NCBI GenBank assembly: GCA_039566865.1
Contig: CM076961.1
Coordinates: 317,501-381,500, forward strand
Reading direction: 5' to 3'
Length of the DNA stretch: 64,000 nucleotides
Origin: Aurelia coerulea
Lineage: Eukaryota; Cnidaria; Scyphozoa; Semaeostomeae; Ulmaridae
Numbering within the stretch: the first letter of the stretch is position 1; every line of letters begins with the position of its first letter. The notes beneath the pieces were generated by a model, which searched no databases, had not been told where the DNA came from, and saw only the letters and a list, made by a program, of their open reading frames with translations. Made by a program: the position numbers and the translations under genes. This document shows, piece after piece, positions 62,201 to 64,000 of this stretch.

Positions 62201-64000
62201 GCTCCCTCAATAGGCAAGGTAATCGAGGGGGGAACACCCCCTATCTAAAAAAGAAAATTGACTTTCTAGATGTAATTTGAAACTGGTGCAGAAAGACACA
62301 TATAATAAAGTGTGAATTACTGGGTGTAATTGTGGCACAAAAAGTAGATCTTTACCTTGGTTTTGAATGAAGCTTTCGAGTGAGAGTTTCTTAATTCAAC
62401 GGGGATTTCATTCCAAAGCTTAGCTCCTTTATATCGAACTTTTACTTCTCGAGGCAATGACCTGGTCCTTCGTCTCGATGTGACCACACCTCGTGATTCC
62501 TTTAGCCTGAAATTACAGAGAATTGGTTACTCTCTTCACTCTAGGTTGCAGGCTCGACAGGCCGGGGATTCGAACCACCAACTTTCCGACTGGTAGTCAA
62601 GCTTGCTTGAGCTTTGAGCTATGCCCGCCAGGAAAAATTCCATCATATGTTAAAATGATGACATTCAATTTTTGTATATATTTTTACATTTTTACCCCTT
62701 GTTTTTTACCCCTTGTTTTATTTCCAAATTGCTTAATTTTACTCTGAGACTTCATATAAAATCTTTGTGGATTACTCTGGTTTGTTATATTGAATTCATA
62801 AAATTCTTTTTGGCAGCAATTCACGCAGTACGTCCTCACAAAGGCCAAATGAAAGTCGCTGAAACTTTGAGATCCCTGTTGCATTCAGATATTTTCCCAT
62901 CAGAAATTGCAGAAAGTCATAGATTTTGTGACAGAGTTCAAGACGCATACACGCTTCGATGCTGCCCTCAGGTTTGAACTTACGAAAATAGTTGCGAACG
63001 AAACCGTAGTTATTATAGTGATTTCTGCTCTCTATGACTCAAATTCTATCCGTAAAGACAATCAGCGTTGAATTCCAGCCCTCTCTAGCTACGGACCAGT
63101 CTCGAATTTAATCAAAGGACCTTAGAAGTGACGCACGGGCTTAATGATTTTTATTGTGAAATTTTCCAAATTATGCCATGAGAATGCAAAGGAAGATCAG
63201 TGCAATTTTATTGCACCTTCCTCGAAATATGAGTAAATATGCTGTAATGTTACGTTACAGAATGCAGTCTGAGGAAGCAACCATCAAAAATTGGCGTGCA
63301 GGAAATGTTTGGTCTTTGCTTGAAGATTTTTCAGTGGAGAACAAACAATCTAATTAAACACACAAGCAATCAAATTAATCACGAAATACACGTTTTTTTA
63401 TTATAAGAAACTTGGATCAGCACTTAGTACTAAAAGTTTCTTAATTTCGCCAAGGGCGCCTACCTTGTAGGAAGTGTGTTTATTCCCAGTACTGTAGAGT
63501 AATGGGTGTCCTGTGACCCAGTACAGAGAGTGTCCTAAAGCCGTACCCAGAAGTACACAGAGTCAGTCCTCTCAAGGTCAAGATGACGTATGAATAACTT
63601 TGTGGTTTCAAATTCCGGTGTTATGAAACAAGATATCAACTGTTATACGATCTGGCCACAGGGAATCAGACAGCGTGATTTTTGATTGGTCAACTCTAAC
63701 AGACGTTAGAATTTGAAAATCCCAGTAACAAGAAAAGCTTAGGGGTATGAAACTTTTCCTAACTCTATTGTTCACTTTTCTCACAAGCGCGTTACACGTT
63801 GCTGTGGTCAGAGCCCGTTGCTATGGCCAGTAAACAAAACTTGCAGTAAATTGAGCTGGGGGTTGGCACTGCTAAGAAATTTTTTAGCCGGTTGTTCGCT
63901 TATTGTCACCCAGTGTCTGTGGTCGTCTGACTTGACTTCGGATATATTTTGGTTTTATTTTCGCGGAAGAGACTTGGGGCAGAGGTATTTATTTTGGTTT
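50247..64000 (+). CDS. HAL: Histidine ammonia-lyase (histidase), N-terminal part
   Basis: Deaminates L-histidine to urocanate, the first step of histidine catabolism, using a self-made MIO cofactor. Exons: 50247-50466, 53612-53663, 54466-54514, 54864-54938, 55241-55313, 55717-55783, 56154-56191, 56532-56610, 57750-57796, 58367-58506, 59081-59128, 60394-60445 (or 60312-60363), 61608-61703, 62817-62971. These give 397 codons, ending at [13 protein letters not shown]; the rest of the roughly 650-residue enzyme lies beyond the window. Landmarks: the N-terminal domain ([18 protein letters not shown]) as in animal HAL, catalytic-loop [11 protein letters not shown] (Tyr 159), MIO triad Ala-Ser-Gly at 248-250 in [12 protein letters not shown], and LINGTQ with the conserved Asn. 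All phases agree, including the small exon 2. Introns hold a LINE end, SINEs and foldback elements. No defect seen. Confidence 0.96.
50490..50842 (+). mobile_element. LINE 3' end with (TATG)n tail
   Basis: Encodes the last RT-tail residues (IWNRLPPSI...[10 protein letters not shown]) and carries the same stem GCAGGTCCACATCAG...GACCTGC and TATG tail as the LINE at 37565-38775. In HAL intron 1, immediately after exon 1's donor. Confidence 0.85.
50868..51445 (+). repeat. Left arm of long inverted repeat in HAL intron 1
   Basis: About 580 bp, nearly identical to the reverse complement of 52538-53124 (shared blocks TTTCGAAATCGGACCACTGG and CGGCATAATTTATTATTTTA). Abuts the LINE tail. Confidence 0.9.
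52538..53124 (-). repeat. Right arm of long inverted repeat in HAL intron 1
   Basis: Partner of 50868-51445. The spacer of about 1.1 kb (51446-52537) has only short open frames and a CCCATCCA microsatellite at 51910-51948. Confidence 0.9.
53612..53663 (+). CDS. HAL: HAL exon 2 (predicted small exon)
   Basis: Exon 1 ends in phase 1 and exon 3 needs phase 2, so an exon of length 1 mod 3 is required between them. This 52-nt interval follows a strong polypyrimidine acceptor (TTTGTTTCTTCCTTAG) and ends ATG|GTATAC. It reads [16 protein letters not shown] in frame. No family match is expected, as this linker is variable. If it is skipped, translation could still begin at the ATG at 54470. Confidence 0.6.
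53855..53985. repeat. Small inverted element, second copy
   Basis: GCGCGCGGAAGAT and ATCTTCCGTGCGC ends with ACAATAGAACCATTCTTCTA inside; related to 39905-40040. Confidence 0.6.
56690..56832. mobile_element. Short palindromic MITE
   Basis: ATTACGCTAAAGATGGTGGC and its inverted counterpart ATCTTTAGTGTAAT flank CCAAGATGCATTGC arms. In HAL intron 8, directly beside the next MITE. Confidence 0.7.
56832..57617. mobile_element. MITE, family 2, interrupted by a nested element
   Basis: The left end (GGTCTATTGACCTTTCAGCTG) and right end (TAGAATTGCTAAAGGTTCTA) are split by the 550-bp element at 56887-57436. Confidence 0.75.
56887..57436. mobile_element. Nested transposon with 11-bp duplication
   Basis: 550 bp with inverted ends AGACTTATGACGATGAGTC. 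AATATCTTTCT is repeated directly at 56876-56886 and 57437-57447. Internal sequence includes CTGACCCTATTAGGCC and, near the other end, AGATAGGGTCAGG. No transposase seen. Confidence 0.85.
57990..58060 (-). repeat. Retroposon 3' module (AGAGAGCTCCTCC stem)
   Basis: GAAGGAGGAGCTCTCTCGGT and CAAGGAGAGAGCACCCC; inverted orientation relative to 49545-49640. In HAL intron 9. Confidence 0.55.
58905..59010 (+). repeat. Retroposon 3' end with stem-loop
   Basis: CACGGGGTAGACATGATATT and TTGCCCCTCGTCTTCC, then GTGTATTGTAAATCTGAATG. In HAL intron 10. Confidence 0.55.
59350..59576 (-). mobile_element. tRNA-derived SINE
   Basis: The minus-strand head GAGGATAGCTCAGTGGTAGA (A box) and GACGGTTCGAGCCC (B box) starts near 59575. 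The body has GAGGAGAGTCACCAACTCTC, as in the copy at 35585-36052. In HAL intron 11. Confidence 0.85.
59624..59814. mobile_element. MITE, family 2
   Basis: Ends ACCTTTTAGCTATTCTAC and AGAATAGCTAAAATGTCTAT with the TTCGATCAAGTGGCG core. In HAL intron 11. Confidence 0.8.
59909..60137. repeat. Inverted repeat upstream of HAL exon 12B
   Basis: Arms of about 70 nt share GTCCTTTGCGGGCACGCTGC and TTTGGCCTAAGCGGAAA, with a loop of about 80 nt. It ends about 175 nt before exon 12B. Confidence 0.8.
60312..60363 (+). CDS. HAL: HAL alternative exon 12B
   Basis: 52 nt between TTTGATAG and GTAAAT, phase 0 to 1, encoding [17 protein letters not shown]. It duplicates exon 12A ([17 protein letters not shown]), with identical length and phases. 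Substitutions are Leu to Ile, Ala to Ser and Gly to Asp; nine other codons differ synonymously. Including both exons adds 104 nt and breaks the frame. The 30 nt separating them is too short for a normal intron. Confidence 0.85.
60394..60445 (+). CDS. HAL: HAL exon 12A (canonical)
   Basis: 52 nt between TTTCTTAG and GTATGT. It encodes [17 protein letters not shown], matching the family consensus around the conserved Asn that contacts the MIO site. It joins exon 11 (KPKE|) and exon 13 (|ALERSIAIA). Confidence 0.95.
60466..60612 (+). repeat. Retroposon 3' end with (CAA)n tail
   Basis: GATCAGTGGCTGTGCCTGGC, a perfect stem CCATGTACATATGTACATGG, then TCGATGTGAAATAAAGATAC and (AAC)n. It begins about 20 nt after the exon 12A donor. 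Confidence 0.65.
60650..61270. other. GC-richer stretch of unknown origin in HAL intron 12
   Basis: Contains G-rich strings (GGGATGTTTGTGGTGCTGTG) unlike the surroundings, and short frames on both strands. It resembles an old retroelement piece, but I recognise no protein domain. Confidence 0.4.
62050..62640 (-). mobile_element. Composite tRNA-derived SINE with stem-loop 3' module
   Basis: The minus-strand head near 62640 reads CCTGGCGGGCATAGCTCAAA with B box GGTGGTTCGAATCCCC. The body extends to a 3' module (62060-62260) that also occurs alone at 2640-2830. In HAL intron 13. Confidence 0.8.
62972..64000. other. HAL: HAL intron 14 (start), no exon seen
   Basis: After the donor CAG|GTTTG no further HAL exon is visible; the expected next residues of the family do not appear in any frame. 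A retroposon-like segment lies near 63440-63570. Confidence 0.6.

Overview
This window looks like nuclear DNA from an early-branching animal, most likely a cnidarian, though a sponge or other invertebrate cannot be excluded. It is AT-rich. Genes are split into many short exons with GT-AG introns, and three vertebrate-type orthologues are present: DNAJC2, HEMK1 and HAL. The introns are packed with CR1/Jockey-like LINE remnants, tRNA-headed SINEs, foldback elements and MITEs. No bacterial operons, rRNA, functional tRNA or CRISPR were seen.

Layout. (1) 353-10537 and 12474-23887, minus strand: two tandem paralogues, each of ten exons in the same order. They encode an unrecognised cysteine-containing ectodomain, a Ser/Thr-rich stalk, one transmembrane helix and a cytoplasmic tail with an NPxY motif and 10-11 YxxL/I/V-type motifs. 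Both copies have reading-frame problems in ectodomain exons. (2) 25059-36858, minus: DNAJC2 (zuotin/MPP11), complete, 18 exons, 617 codons. (3) 37565-38775, plus: a 5'-truncated LINE. (4) 40489-44829, plus: HEMK1, complete, 10 exons, 327 codons. (5) 45346-47333: a large inverted repeat between genes. (6) 50247 to the window end, plus: the N-terminal 397 codons of histidine ammonia-lyase (HAL). The remaining C-terminal half lies beyond the window.

Most notable: HAL exon 12 exists as two intact, adjacent 52-nt versions only 30 nt apart, with mainly synonymous differences. They look like mutually exclusive alternative exons within a conserved active-site segment. The tandem tyrosine-tail receptors are the other candidate for an undescribed system. 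Their ligand is unknown, but the tail architecture suggests phosphotyrosine signalling or regulated endocytosis.

The three conserved genes belong to unrelated pathways: ribosome-associated chaperoning, release-factor methylation and histidine catabolism. They do not form a functional cluster. Exon coordinates were derived by hand from splice sites, phase continuity and homology recalled from the protein families. No alignment software was used.
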